Part shown: positions 51,239 through 60,347 of the stretch, piece after piece
Numbering within the stretch: position 1 is the first letter of the stretch
How the letters are laid out: each line of letters begins with the position of its first letter
Assembly: GCA_902620895.1 (NCBI GenBank)
Contig: CACNJU010000006.1
Span: 1-64,000 of the forward strand
DNA from: an uncultured Prochlorococcus sp.
Lineage (GTDB): Bacteria > Cyanobacteriota > Cyanobacteriia > PCC-6307 > Cyanobiaceae
Reading direction: 5' to 3'
DNA length: 64,000 nucleotides
Notes under the pieces: model-generated
What the model was told of the DNA's origin: nothing
Database searches by the model: none
Seen by the model: only the letters and a program-made list of their open reading frames with translations
Position numbers and translations under genes: made by a program

Positions 51239-51593
51239 TTTTAGATTTCATATGTGATCAATTAGTAAGTCGAAGAGTAAATGACATTTGTATACATCAA
51301 ACATTTCCTTAATTCTGCTTTATTGACAGAGGAAACCTTTACTTGAATTATTAAAGAATGTAACATATTTAAAAAAAATTAGTATGAATTCTTACTTTTT
51401 CTTTGGATTTCACATTTTTTAAATACTTTACTGTTACATTTATGTGTCAGCAGCATACTAAGACTAGTCTTAATTTAATTACAGAATTAGCTGTAAATTT
51501 TTCACTTCAGATCAGATAAAGTTTTGAAAAATTTTTATACCGGATATATTTTCAATGTTATTTATTTAAAATATTTTTAATAACTAAAAATTA

Positions 51594-51713
51594 TTATTTT
51601 TGTTTGATTTCCGGAAGGTAGAATTTATTGCCTAATGTATAACCAATTGACATCAGAACGAACCCAATAAGTTGAGGTAAATGAGAATTTGCTAGTAAGG
51701 TTTTTTCAATCAT
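51594..51713 (-). CDS. 39-aa small membrane protein missed by track
   Basis: MIEKTLLANSHLPQLIGFVLMSIGYTLGNKFYLPEIKQK. Confidence 0.55.
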   Translation of the reverse strand: MIEKTLLANSHLPQLIGFVLMSIGYTLGNKFYLPEIKQK

Positions 51714-51764
51714 TTCTCAATCTATAAATTTCTATAATAATAAAAAATTTTAAATAACGTAAGT

Positions 51765-51950
51765 CTATTTTCTTTTTGATTCTTTAATCTCCCCAGATTT
51801 TTTTAGTGAATTAACAAGTCTTTCATTTTCTGTTTTTAAATTTTCTAATGCAGATTTTGTGAATTGTTCTTTAGCCTCAAATTTTGCTGAACTTATAACT
51901 TTTTTATTAGGGAGTTTTTTCTTCGGTTCTGACTTCATATTAAACAGCAA
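51765..51950 (-). CDS. small charged coiled-coil-like protein, 61 aa
   Basis: ALENLKTENERLVNSLKKSGE; paralogue of 55745-55870. Confidence 0.55.
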   Translation of the reverse strand: MLFNMKSEPKKKLPNKKVISSAKFEAKEQFTKSALENLKTENERLVNSLKKSGEIKESKRK

Positions 51951-52036
51951 TTTAAAAAATTTTAGAAGTTATTTTTTTGAGTTAGGTATTATTTTTTACA
52001 GTTTTCTGGTTAATAATATTTGTTTACATAGAAAAA

Positions 52037-52249
52037 TTAATCTTTATCTTTTGGGAGCCTTAACCATCCAGTAGTCCATTCTGATTTTAGTTTTGCCCAT
52101 GAGATTCTTTTAATATCTTTTTTATTTTTGGTAGGAAAAATATCAACCCATCTATCGTCATTTTTCCCACCATAAGCTTTAACTTGAAAATGCCTATTAC
52201 CATTAATTGTTTTTGGTGCTGTCCAACACAAAGTAGGAGGCCATTTCAT
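52037..52249 (-). CDS. TIGR02450-like Trp-rich small protein
   Basis: MKWPPTLCWTAPKTINGNRHFQV; SEWTTGWLRLP. Confidence 0.8.
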   Translation of the reverse strand: MKWPPTLCWTAPKTINGNRHFQVKAYGGKNDDRWVDIFPTKNKKDIKRISWAKLKSEWTTGWLRLPKDKD

Positions 52250-52273
52250 GAGAAACTTTTAAAAGTTAAAAAA

Positions 52274-52360
52274 CTAAAGGTTGCTTTGCCCTGTTAACAC
52301 TAAACCATAATATGCAATCGTACCAAGGATAAGAACTATTCCTAATATTCTAATAATCAT
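52274..52360 (-). CDS. 28-aa membrane peptide
   Basis: MIIRILGIVLILGTIAYYGLVLTGQSNL. Confidence 0.5.
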   Translation of the reverse strand: MIIRILGIVLILGTIAYYGLVLTGQSNL

Positions 52361-52430
52361 GATTAATATTTTTAAAATTCAAATTATATTAGGGAAATTT
52401 AATAAATTTGCGTTGAAGATTTAATATTTT

Positions 52431-52640
52431 CTAATTTTTCCTTTTTTTATTTCTGACTATGGAGTGGCAAGATTCAGGATGCCATTCATTCTGAATCTTG
52501 CCAATAAAATCATAAATAAATGAATCGGGACATCCAGTTTTTTTTTGAAGTTCTGAAAGTTCTTCTTTAATGAATTCATATACACTCGTTATTACCCCTA
52601 AATTTTGTTCTTGGGAGGGAGCCCATTTATTATTCTCCAT
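52431..52640 (-). CDS. hypothetical protein, 69 aa
   Basis: Overlaps 52630 gene by 11 nt. Confidence 0.5.
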   Translation of the reverse strand: MENNKWAPSQEQNLGVITSVYEFIKEELSELQKKTGCPDSFIYDFIGKIQNEWHPESCHSIVRNKKRKN

Positions 52641-52821
52641 TAATATTTTTTAAATTATTTTCCACAATATCGTAATAGGTTATGTCTCCATAATCAGCAT
52701 CTGAACAACATGAATCTCCATATAGTTGCTCTAACAAATCGTACGCATCTGAATACTTATCAAAACTTTGAACTGTTAACTCGTCATCTTTACCATCAAT
52801 TCTAATTAATTTGTAGGTCAT
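52630..52821 (-). CDS. acidic hypothetical protein, 63 aa
   Basis: YKLIRIDGKDDELTVQSFDKYSDAYDLLEQ. Confidence 0.6.
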   Translation of the reverse strand: MTYKLIRIDGKDDELTVQSFDKYSDAYDLLEQLYGDSCCSDADYGDITYYDIVENNLKNINGE

Positions 52822-52880
52822 ATTTTACTTAGATGCAAAAAGTTTTTTTGATTCATTAGATCATCTTATAAATAAAAATC

Positions 52881-53087
52881 TTATTTAGGAGTATTAGTTG
52901 GGTAAAGCTTCTGAATTTTATTTTTTTGAATTTCTATTTTTCTTCTTTCATATTTTTTCGCCATAATTTTTCTGATGAATAATTGTGGGATAAGCCAAAC
53001 TAACGCGATAGCTATAGCCATGAAAGCAGGATTTCTCCACGTTAATCTAATAATCTCTTGAATAAATTCTTGATTGAAAATTTCCAT
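52881..53087 (-). CDS. small single-TM protein, 68 aa
   Basis: Intact ORF. Confidence 0.5.
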   Translation of the reverse strand: MEIFNQEFIQEIIRLTWRNPAFMAIAIALVWLIPQLFIRKIMAKKYERRKIEIQKNKIQKLYPTNTPK

Positions 53088-53260
53088 ACATTAAATTTTG
53101 ATGATAAAAATATCTTTACTTTCTTTTATAAAATCTTTTAGATTTCATAAACCATCATAACCTTAAAAAATATAATAAGGAATTTTATAAATTTTTTCTT
53201 TTTCTAGTTCGTTTTCTTTTATATTTGGATTTAGATTAATTTTTATTTTTTAGTTTAGAG

Positions 53261-53926
53261 ATGTCGACTTATCTAATTACAGGATCAAATAGGGGTATTG
53301 GATTAGAACTATGTAAACAAATTCATAAGAGGGGAGATAATGTAATTGCAACTTGTAGGAAAGCTTCAGAAGAACTTAGAAATTTGGGAGTGAGAATTGA
53401 AGAGAATATAGAAATTTCTTCAGATGAGTCGATAACAAATTTGTGTAAAAAACTATCTGGAGTTAATTTAGATTGCTTAATTCATAATGCAGGAATTTAT
53501 GAATTTAATTCTTTCGAAAACTTAGAAAAGAAAAGTATTTTGCGTCAATTTGAAGTCAATGCATTGAGCCCAATATGTATGACTCAATCACTTAAACATC
53601 TTTTAAAAAGATCCTCTAAAGTTGCTTTTATCACAAGTAGAATGGGATCAATTGAAGATAATACATCAGGAAGTTCTTATGGTTACAGGATGTCTAAGGT
53701 CGCCTTGTCCATGGCCGCAAAATCACTTTCCATAGATTTATCAAGGGAAGATATTTATGTAGCTATTTTGCATCCTGGGTTAGTGAGTACAAGAATGACT
53801 GGCTTTACAAGAAATGGAATTAGTCCTGAAGAATCAGTAAATGGCCTTTTGAAACGTATTGATTCTCTAAATAAAAATAACTCGGGTACGTTTTGGCATG
53901 CCAACGGTGAAGTTTTGCCTTGGTAA
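53261..53926 (+). CDS. SDR-family oxidoreductase
   Basis: YLITGSNRGIGLELCKQ; LIHNAGIY; YGYRMSK. Confidence 0.92.
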   Translation: MSTYLITGSNRGIGLELCKQIHKRGDNVIATCRKASEELRNLGVRIEENIEISSDESITNLCKKLSGVNLDCLIHNAGIYEFNSFENLEKKSILRQFEVNALSPICMTQSLKHLLKRSSKVAFITSRMGSIEDNTSGSSYGYRMSKVALSMAAKSLSIDLSREDIYVAILHPGLVSTRMTGFTRNGISPEESVNGLLKRIDSLNKNNSGTFWHANGEVLPW

Positions 53927-54058
53927 TATCAATACATTTATATTGAAGAGATTTATATTTTTAATTTGTTAAAAAAATTTTAAATTTTTAACGAATTTCT
54001 TTCCTTGTTTAATTCTTTTGGTTATCTTTAAAAAAACATTAGTAAAGGAGGTGATTCA

Positions 54059-54181
54059 TTGTCGTATCTACCGAAAAATGCGGTTATCAAAGAGGCCGTG
54101 AATTCAGTATTTTCATCACATTCATCGGTCTCTTTTTCTTTGATTAAGAAAAAAGGTTTTATAATCAATAGATTTATATAA
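54059..54181 (+). CDS. 40-aa small protein (TTG start) with very strong Shine-Dalgarno
   Basis: AAAGGAGGTGATTCATTG; MSYLPKNAVIKEAVNSVFSSHSSVSFSLIKKKGFIINRFI. Confidence 0.5.
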   Translation: MSYLPKNAVIKEAVNSVFSSHSSVSFSLIKKKGFIINRFI

Positions 54182-54200
54182 ATCATTAACTTAATAATTA

Positions 54201-54240
54201 AAAGCTCTGCATCTCAAGAAGTTGCAGAGTTTTTTTTATG
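54201..54240 (+). terminator. terminator CTCTGCA...TGCAGAG-TTTTTTTT
   Basis: 7-bp stem with T-tract. Confidence 0.85.
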
Positions 54241-54267
54241 AATTTATATAATCTTTCAAATTGTACT

Positions 54268-54369
54268 CTATCTTTTTTGGCCGAAATAAATTAAGGCTAA
54301 AAAAGATATTGTGCTTACAAAAGCGATTAAATACCATCCAGTTGAGGAGTTACTAACTACTTCAGTCAT
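54268..54369 (-). CDS. 33-aa single-TM protein
   Basis: MTEVVSNSSTGWYLIAFVSTISFLALIYFGQKR. Confidence 0.6.
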   Translation of the reverse strand: MTEVVSNSSTGWYLIAFVSTISFLALIYFGQKR

Positions 54370-54459
54370 TTATTTTGAATTATCGGAGGAATTGATTATT
54401 TGGGTAAATATCACAATTGATATCATTAAAAAAACTAAAAGGATGTAAGTTAAGTTCAT
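54370..54459 (-). CDS. 29-aa single-TM protein
   Basis: MNLTYILLVFLMISIVIFTQIINSSDNSK. Confidence 0.55.
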   Translation of the reverse strand: MNLTYILLVFLMISIVIFTQIINSSDNSK

Positions 54460-54714
54460 TTATAGAAAAAAGCTAATTATCAAAAAGATTATTCCTAGAA
54501 CTACCGTGACAATTGCTCCATCTACTAATAAGTCTTTCCATGTATAACTTTTAAGCATCCTTGTTTTATCTTCTTCACTCATAAGGTTCTTTAACCACGT
54601 CCAATTTAAAAGCTTTGTCAATGCAAAACCAAAAATTAAATGACCAATCAAAATACCAATTAGATCAATTCTAGAAATATCTTTAGTAAGACCTGTAATA
54701 ATAAAAAAGTCCAC
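54460..54714 (-). CDS. 84-aa membrane protein
   Basis: Intact ORF, two TM. Confidence 0.65.
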   Translation of the reverse strand: MDFFIITGLTKDISRIDLIGILIGHLIFGFALTKLLNWTWLKNLMSEEDKTRMLKSYTWKDLLVDGAIVTVVLGIIFLIISFFL

Positions 54715-54941
54715 TAGTTTTTTTCTTTATTAGATAAGGCACCACCTTCTTCTTTGTACTTTTCCCAAGCTTTGCTTATTTTTGCTTTAGAAAAGTTTTG
54801 TTTCCCCTCAGAGAATTTAATTTTGAGGTTATTAAAACTATTAGTCAGCTCTTTTTTTGTTGGTTCATCAAGAAAGTTTGATGTTAATTTCCATAAGTAC
54901 CAGCTACTTGCTAGAAGAATAATTAATCCCAGTATTTGCAT
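54714..54941 (-). CDS. 75-aa single-TM protein
   Basis: Intact ORF, abuts 54460-54714. Confidence 0.6.
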   Translation of the reverse strand: MQILGLIILLASSWYLWKLTSNFLDEPTKKELTNSFNNLKIKFSEGKQNFSKAKISKAWEKYKEEGGALSNKEKN

Positions 54942-55031
54942 ATTGGTTTTTTAATATGCTACAACTTTTTAAATGGTTTCGATAAATTAATTTAATTAAT
55001 ACCCGCAGAATTTTTTTGACATAAATAAAAA

Positions 55032-55187
55032 TTAAAACTTCAACCAGTGGAAAAATATTCTATCCAGTAACCATATAGTTAAACCCCCCTCCAGGAAAGC
55101 CAACCAGTACATTCCATAATCAGAAAATCCCATTTGTTCTTTTACTGTTTTAATTAATTTTTTATGAGCTTGAATGAGATCTTTCAT
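55032..55187 (-). CDS. 51-aa small protein missed by track
   Basis: MKDLIQAHKKLIKTVKEQMGFSDYGMYWLAFLEGGLTIWLLDRIFFHWLKF. Confidence 0.6.
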   Translation of the reverse strand: MKDLIQAHKKLIKTVKEQMGFSDYGMYWLAFLEGGLTIWLLDRIFFHWLKF

Positions 55188-55201
55188 AAACAATCAAATT
55201 T

Positions 55202-55453
55202 TTAAACCTGCTGAATTTCTTTAATCAAAAAACCCTTCCCATAGCAAGATAGACATGTCTTAGTCTCATCTAAAGAAATTCTTAGAAAACCTGCTCCATT
55301 ACATCTAAAACAATTTACTTTAGTGTTTGAATAGATTTTTGATTTAATTTTAGCAGCACGATTTAAGTAAGAAACAGTTTCTTTACGACCGTTGGCCTTG
55401 GCAGCTTTTTTTAAAAGCTTTTTGTAGTTGACTTTAAGTTCTTGGATATTCAT
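55202..55453 (-). CDS. DnaJ-type zinc-finger-like small protein
   Basis: CFRCNGAGFL and CLSCYGKGFL CxxCxGxG motifs. Confidence 0.7.
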   Translation of the reverse strand: MNIQELKVNYKKLLKKAAKANGRKETVSYLNRAAKIKSKIYSNTKVNCFRCNGAGFLRISLDETKTCLSCYGKGFLIKEIQQV

Positions 55454-55744
55454 TTTTTATAGAAACTAAAAACTAATTCAGGAAAAACTAAATGTTTAAA
55501 AAAAATTTAAAAACTTGGAATTTCCCGTTTATATTTCTAATCTGATCTCTTACTGAGATTTAGATAATATAACTAGGATTTTTTTTATATGTTTGGTAAC
55601 AAGAGTATTAATTTGTATATTTAATAGAAATTTTATATTTGAAAAACTTAGAAGTTTTTGTGATGATTCAAGAAAATATTATTTTGTTTAAGAAAGGAAG
55701 TTTTGAAAATTTGTTGTTTAAAAATATTTTTAAGCCCTTGTAGA

Positions 55745-55870
55745 TTATCCAGCCTTTTTGAGGTTTTTAACTAAAAAATCATTTTCATTAGTAAGAACCT
55801 TAAGCTTAGATTTTTCCAACTCTTTTTTAATTTCGGGATTTAAATCTTTTTTTGTCTTATTTAGATTCAT
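55745..55870 (-). CDS. 41-aa protein, paralogue of 51765-51950
   Basis: MNLNKTKKDLNPEIKKELEKSKLKVLTNENDFLVKNLKKAG. Confidence 0.5.
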   Translation of the reverse strand: MNLNKTKKDLNPEIKKELEKSKLKVLTNENDFLVKNLKKAG

Positions 55871-56403
55871 AGGAATTGTACTTAGAATTATTCAAAAGAC
55901 AATCGAAATTTTAGTGATCCCAGAAATAAAACGTGGATAGTTTTTTCTTAAAAGAAGATAATATTTTATTTTACACATAGTAATTCAAATTTAATCAACA
56001 TATTGTGGAAAACCCTGTTGAAAAACGCTTAAAAAGTGGATAACTCTTCGGGAGCATTACCAAAACAAGCTTTTCTGGATAATTATTTAAGTATTAATAC
56101 TTCATCAAAAAAAATAAAATATAGTTTAAAAAGTATCAAAATCTATTGTTATAACTGTGGGATCATTACTTTTAAAAAAAGACAATATATTTATACCAGA
56201 AGCACATGTTGATAAAAAATTAAAAAAGATTTTTCTTCATCATGTATCAAATTGAAAATTAAAGTGAAGAAAAATTAATCTATACTTGAAATTTTTAATT
56301 TTTGTCTTATCTGATTAAAAATTGTTTAATTCGGTTTTCTCTATGGCAACACTCCCCAAACGCAAGATTAATCAAATAAGTTTGTATTAGTTAAATATTT
56401 AAA

Positions 56404-56640
56404 ATGACTGAAGAAAAAAAGGATTCAAAAAAATGTTCTGGAAAGAAAAACATTATGTTTGCCTATGGTTTTATACAACTTGGTTCTAGTTTCGTATCGG
56501 CAATAGCTTTAGCTGCAATCGCTTTTGGATTCTGTTCAGTAAAAAGGGAATCCAAACTTTTTAATAACTGTGTTGCAGAAATAATTGAAGATGGTGCCAC
56601 CAATTCTGAGGCCGTAAGGTATTGCAATGGGGGCAATTAA
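56404..56640 (+). CDS. hypothetical membrane protein, 78 aa
   Basis: Intact ORF. Confidence 0.6.
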   Translation: MTEEKKDSKKCSGKKNIMFAYGFIQLGSSFVSAIALAAIAFGFCSVKRESKLFNNCVAEIIEDGATNSEAVRYCNGGN

Positions 56641-56661
56641 AATCCCTCTCGGATTAATTAA

Positions 56662-56904
56662 ATGGATTCAACTTGTGACCTGATTATTGATTCTTTAAAA
56701 GAAGAGCCAATTGGAGAAACTGATCTTTTTATTTGGTACATAACAGATATTGGTATTGTTGCCCTATTCAAAAAAGATGATAACTTTGAAACTTATAGTT
56801 CGAAGGTCGAAATTGAGGCAAATAAAATTGCTTTAGATATAACTAAAGAAGAGAAAGAGTACCTCAAAATAAAAGGGAAACAGCTTTTCTTGTTCTATTC
56901 ATAA
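56662..56904 (+). CDS. hypothetical protein, 80 aa
   Basis: Intact ORF. Confidence 0.55.
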   Translation: MDSTCDLIIDSLKEEPIGETDLFIWYITDIGIVALFKKDDNFETYSSKVEIEANKIALDITKEEKEYLKIKGKQLFLFYS

Positions 56905-56924
56905 TCTAGGATTTAGTTCTTGAT

Positions 56925-57119
56925 TTAGTATGATGGCTCAAGGTTTAAGGCCGGCTCCATAATATTGTTTTCGCTAATTAATTCGTAGGTTAGCTCTTTA
57001 TTTAGGGCATTTATATAGGATGTATAAAGTTTTCCCCAAACAAATTCAAATTCATCTTTACTTAAATTCTTGAAAAGAATTTCTCCTTTGAAGTAAATGT
57101 GATAAGAATCATTCATCAT
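56925..57119 (-). CDS. hypothetical protein, 64 aa
   Basis: Intact ORF. Confidence 0.5.
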   Translation of the reverse strand: MMNDSYHIYFKGEILFKNLSKDEFEFVWGKLYTSYINALNKELTYELISENNIMEPALNLEPSY

Positions 57120-57212
57120 GGAAAATTAATCTTATCCTTTTTAACGCAGTGAGATATGTATGTAGTATTAGGTGCTACTAAAAATAAATTTATATTTGGA
57201 ATTCAAATACTT

Positions 57213-57524
57213 TTAGACTATCCGTGTATTCATTTTTTGTTTTTTGAATAATCCGACTGTCTCATCAAGATCCATACACGGCTGAATACTTATATCCATT
57301 AACCTTCTCCAGGGATGCCATTGCTTCCAAATTGTCTCAAGAGAATCTGCACTTACTACAGAATGTCCAATCCCATTTTGAACCATAAAAATCCAAGAAT
57401 GTACTTCATAGTTTTCAGGCCTGTTTTGGGGACCACCTGATTCGTACCAATTAATTAGCATTTCTGCACCTTCTTCTTGATCCTCGCCATCTGTAAATTC
57501 GTAGGAAATCAAATACCTTTGCAT
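57213..57524 (-). CDS. DUF3303-like protein
   Basis: RYLISYEFTDGEDQEEGAEMLINWYESGGPQNRPENYEVHSWIF. Confidence 0.7.
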   Translation of the reverse strand: MQRYLISYEFTDGEDQEEGAEMLINWYESGGPQNRPENYEVHSWIFMVQNGIGHSVVSADSLETIWKQWHPWRRLMDISIQPCMDLDETVGLFKKQKMNTRIV

Positions 57525-57807
57525 ATAGATTATTATTAAAATCTCTAAACTATATTAACTCTAGATTTAGATATTGCCTCCAAATTTAATTAATGCTATC
57601 AAGTTTATAGACTTGATTGTTTTAAATGTCTAAAAGATTTGGGAAAATCAAAAAGAATATTTTGACTAATTTTTCTTTTATAAATAGGACAATCTTAAAG
57701 TATTTTCAAAACCATGATCTGTTCGTATAGCTTCAGTTAACAGATAAAATTTGATACTTTTTAAAATACCTTAAATTAGTTACGATATTTGTACTGTATA
57801 GATACCA

Positions 57808-58191
57808 ATGATTAATAAAAAGGATCAAAGCGATCCAATTGATAATTTAGAGTATGAAAAAGTTCTAGAAGAAGAAATAATTAATTCATATGAAAGTAAA
57901 TTTCAGAAAGATCCTGAAGAAGATATTAAAAAGATTAAATTCTACAGACTTAAAAGAAGTCCATTAGAAATAATAAATAGGACTTTTTTCTTTTTCTTTA
58001 TTGGAAGTTTTCTTTTCTCTTTGTTTTTAGCTTATTCAGAAAGTAAGTTATGGTTCATACTTTATGTAATAAGTGCGTTGTCTTGTGTTTTTTATACTCC
58101 TAATAGAAAGGCACTTAAAGAATTAATAGCAGCTTGGCCAAATATACAGGATCTCATTAAAGGGAGGAGTTTGTGGAGAAAAGGCAAGTAA
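57808..58191 (+). CDS. hypothetical membrane protein, 127 aa
   Basis: Two TM segments. Confidence 0.6.
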   Translation: MINKKDQSDPIDNLEYEKVLEEEIINSYESKFQKDPEEDIKKIKFYRLKRSPLEIINRTFFFFFIGSFLFSLFLAYSESKLWFILYVISALSCVFYTPNRKALKELIAAWPNIQDLIKGRSLWRKGK

Positions 58192-58286
58192 ATAGAATAT
58201 GAAACCGTTAAATTAATTTAAAAAGTGGTTATTAAATATTCTTGTGCCATACATTGAGGGTACCAATAAGAAAAAAAGGATAAAAT

Positions 58287-58424
58287 ATGAGTCTAATAAA
58301 GGTTGGAATTATTGTTGAAATATTTTTGTTTGTGGGAGTTTTTTTATGGGTTAGGAAACTAACTAGTAAAAAAGGTAGGCAACCATCTCTATCAAAAAAA
58401 ACAATTAAAAATCTCAAATTTTAG
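58287..58424 (+). CDS. 45-aa single-TM protein (replaces antisense track ORF 58232-58417)
   Basis: MSLIKVGIIVEIFLFVGVFLWVRKLTSKKGRQPSLSKKTIKNLKF. Confidence 0.6.
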   Translation: MSLIKVGIIVEIFLFVGVFLWVRKLTSKKGRQPSLSKKTIKNLKF

Positions 58425-58452
58425 AATTTTGATCACAAAATAAGGAATCTTT

Positions 58453-58899
58453 ATGAAGAGATCAAATTTATGGAAAAATTCTTTCCTTTTTTCTCTCACT
58501 TCGTGTATGAAATCGGTTAGAACATCTATATTGTTCTTAAAAAATATGGTTTCCTCCATCCAAGGTCTTCCTCCAATAACTAATCCGTTAAATAGTGTCT
58601 TAATAGAAAAGAAACTAATAAATGTTGATCAAAAGTTTATTCAACTTGTTTCTCTGGCAGAAGGGTTACCTCGTACAGAAGTTATTGAAAGTGGTAGAAA
58701 TTATTGGAGAGGTATTTGTAGAAGCTTAATTTTTAGATTTCCAGATGACCTCGAAATTTTGAAGCTTGATGTTAGAAGTTATGTAGATAGATCAAAAGGT
58801 ATTATTCAGATAAGATCTGCAGCAAGATTAGGTCAATCGGATTTAGGCGTTAATCTTAGAAGAGTGGAATACTTGTTTAATCAATTAGAGAAATTTTAA
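58453..58899 (+). CDS. DUF1499-family protein
   Basis: FPDDLEILKLDVRSYVDRSKGIIQIRSAARLGQSDLGVNLRRVEYL. Confidence 0.85.
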   Translation: MKRSNLWKNSFLFSLTSCMKSVRTSILFLKNMVSSIQGLPPITNPLNSVLIEKKLINVDQKFIQLVSLAEGLPRTEVIESGRNYWRGICRSLIFRFPDDLEILKLDVRSYVDRSKGIIQIRSAARLGQSDLGVNLRRVEYLFNQLEKF

Positions 58900-58970
58900 T
58901 AAATCTATTTTTTATAAATTTAAGGTTCTTTTTACTTAATAGTTGTGCTTTAATTCATAAGAATATTTGA

Positions 58971-59108
58971 ATGGCCATGGTAAAGATAATCTTAGTTGGA
59001 ATTATTGTCGCACTGGTATATTCTCAACCTGATCTTCGTCTTACGGTCGCTGATTGGTTAAAAGCAGCTTCAGATTTTCTTATTGAGTCAGTACAAGTAA
59101 AACCTTGA
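58971..59108 (+). CDS. 45-aa secreted/membrane small protein
   Basis: MAMVKIILVGIIVALVYSQPDLRLTVADWLKAASDFLIESVQVKP. Confidence 0.65.
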   Translation: MAMVKIILVGIIVALVYSQPDLRLTVADWLKAASDFLIESVQVKP

Positions 59109-59291
59109 ATTAATTTTTAATGAAGCATTAAAAAAGTCTTGACACAAGAATCATTTGTTTAATACATACAGCTACGAAAATAAATATTATTATCCTGCTT
59201 AAAAGGTATTTCACTTAAACAAATAAATAGTTTTAGGAACATAATAGAAAATTTTTTTGAAATTTTTGAATAGTTAACGATAATAAGGGAT

Positions 59292-60347
59292 ATGAAGCTT
59301 AGATTATTTGAGTTCTATTTTATTAAAGACTATTTAAGGCCTTGGTTTGGTCTTATTTATTCTTTGTTCTTTCTGTTTTTTTTAGGTGCAATTGGCTATC
59401 GAATCACAGAGGGATGGGAATGGAGTGATTGCTTATGGATGGTTCTGATCACAATAACCACTATTGGTTTTGGAGAAGTTCAACCTTTAAGTCCTGAAGG
59501 CAGGATCGTAACTGTTTTAGTAATCGTTGGCGGATTGATTTTTATTCAATTTACCTTTCAAAAAGCTGTTAGATTATTCGAATCCGGCTATTTTCAAAGA
59601 GTAAACGAATTACGTTTTAAAAGAATTCTTAGAAAAATGGAAAATCATGTAATCTTGTGCGGATATGGGAGGGTAGGTCAGGAAATATCTAACCAAATAA
59701 AAACGCAAAATATTCCAATTATTGTTGTTGAGAGCGACGAAGATAGAAAAAAGATTGCAGAAGAAAATGGTTTAGAAGTGCTTTGTGCTGATGCGACACT
59801 TGATGAGACGTTAAAACTGGCAGGATTAGAAAAATGCAAAAGTTTAGTTGTTACTTTGCCCAATGATGCTGCAAATTTATATGTGGTTTTAAGTGCCAAA
59901 GGGATAAGAGGTTCTATAAGAGTAATAGCAAGAGCAGGAACGGAAGAAGCTGCAAGTAAGTTGAGATTGGCTGGGGCAAGTATAGTTGTAAGTCCTTATA
60001 TTGCTGCAGGAAGAGCGATGGCATCAATGGCTTTAAGACCCATCGCCATTGACTTTCTTGATCTTTTAGCAGGAAGTGAATGTGAAATTGAAGAATTTGA
60101 ATTAAGTAATGATATTAGTCTTTTTGAAACTGCAGAGAAAAGATCACTTTCGGAACTTGGAATAGGGAAAAAGAGTGGCGCAAAAATTTTGGCTATAAAA
60201 GAGAACGAAAAATTATTTACTAACCCTGGAGGTAATTTCATACTTCAGCCAGGTCAAGTATTAATAGCATTTGGTAGTAAAGAACAGCTAAATATTTTGA
60301 ACGGATTATTAGGAAATCTTGTCGTAGCAGTAGAGCTATTAAAGTAG
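59292..60347 (+). CDS. potassium channel protein with TrkA-N (RCK) domain
   Basis: TITTIGFGEVQPLS pore; HVILCGYGRVGQEI; IVVESDEDR. Confidence 0.93.
   Translation: MKLRLFEFYFIKDYLRPWFGLIYSLFFLFFLGAIGYRITEGWEWSDCLWMVLITITTIGFGEVQPLSPEGRIVTVLVIVGGLIFIQFTFQKAVRLFESGYFQRVNELRFKRILRKMENHVILCGYGRVGQEISNQIKTQNIPIIVVESDEDRKKIAEENGLEVLCADATLDETLKLAGLEKCKSLVVTLPNDAANLYVVLSAKGIRGSIRVIARAGTEEAASKLRLAGASIVVSPYIAAGRAMASMALRPIAIDFLDLLAGSECEIEEFELSNDISLFETAEKRSLSELGIGKKSGAKILAIKENEKLFTNPGGNFILQPGQVLIAFGSKEQLNILNGLLGNLVVAVELLK

Noticed and set aside
57626-57733. 35-codon plus ORF MSKRFGKIKKNILTNFSFINRTILKYFQNHDLFV
   Set aside because: No clear Shine-Dalgarno or domain signal; length expected by chance in AT-rich DNA
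58232-58417. 61-aa minus-strand ORF
   Set aside because: Antisense to a better plus-strand 45-aa TM ORF (58287-58424)
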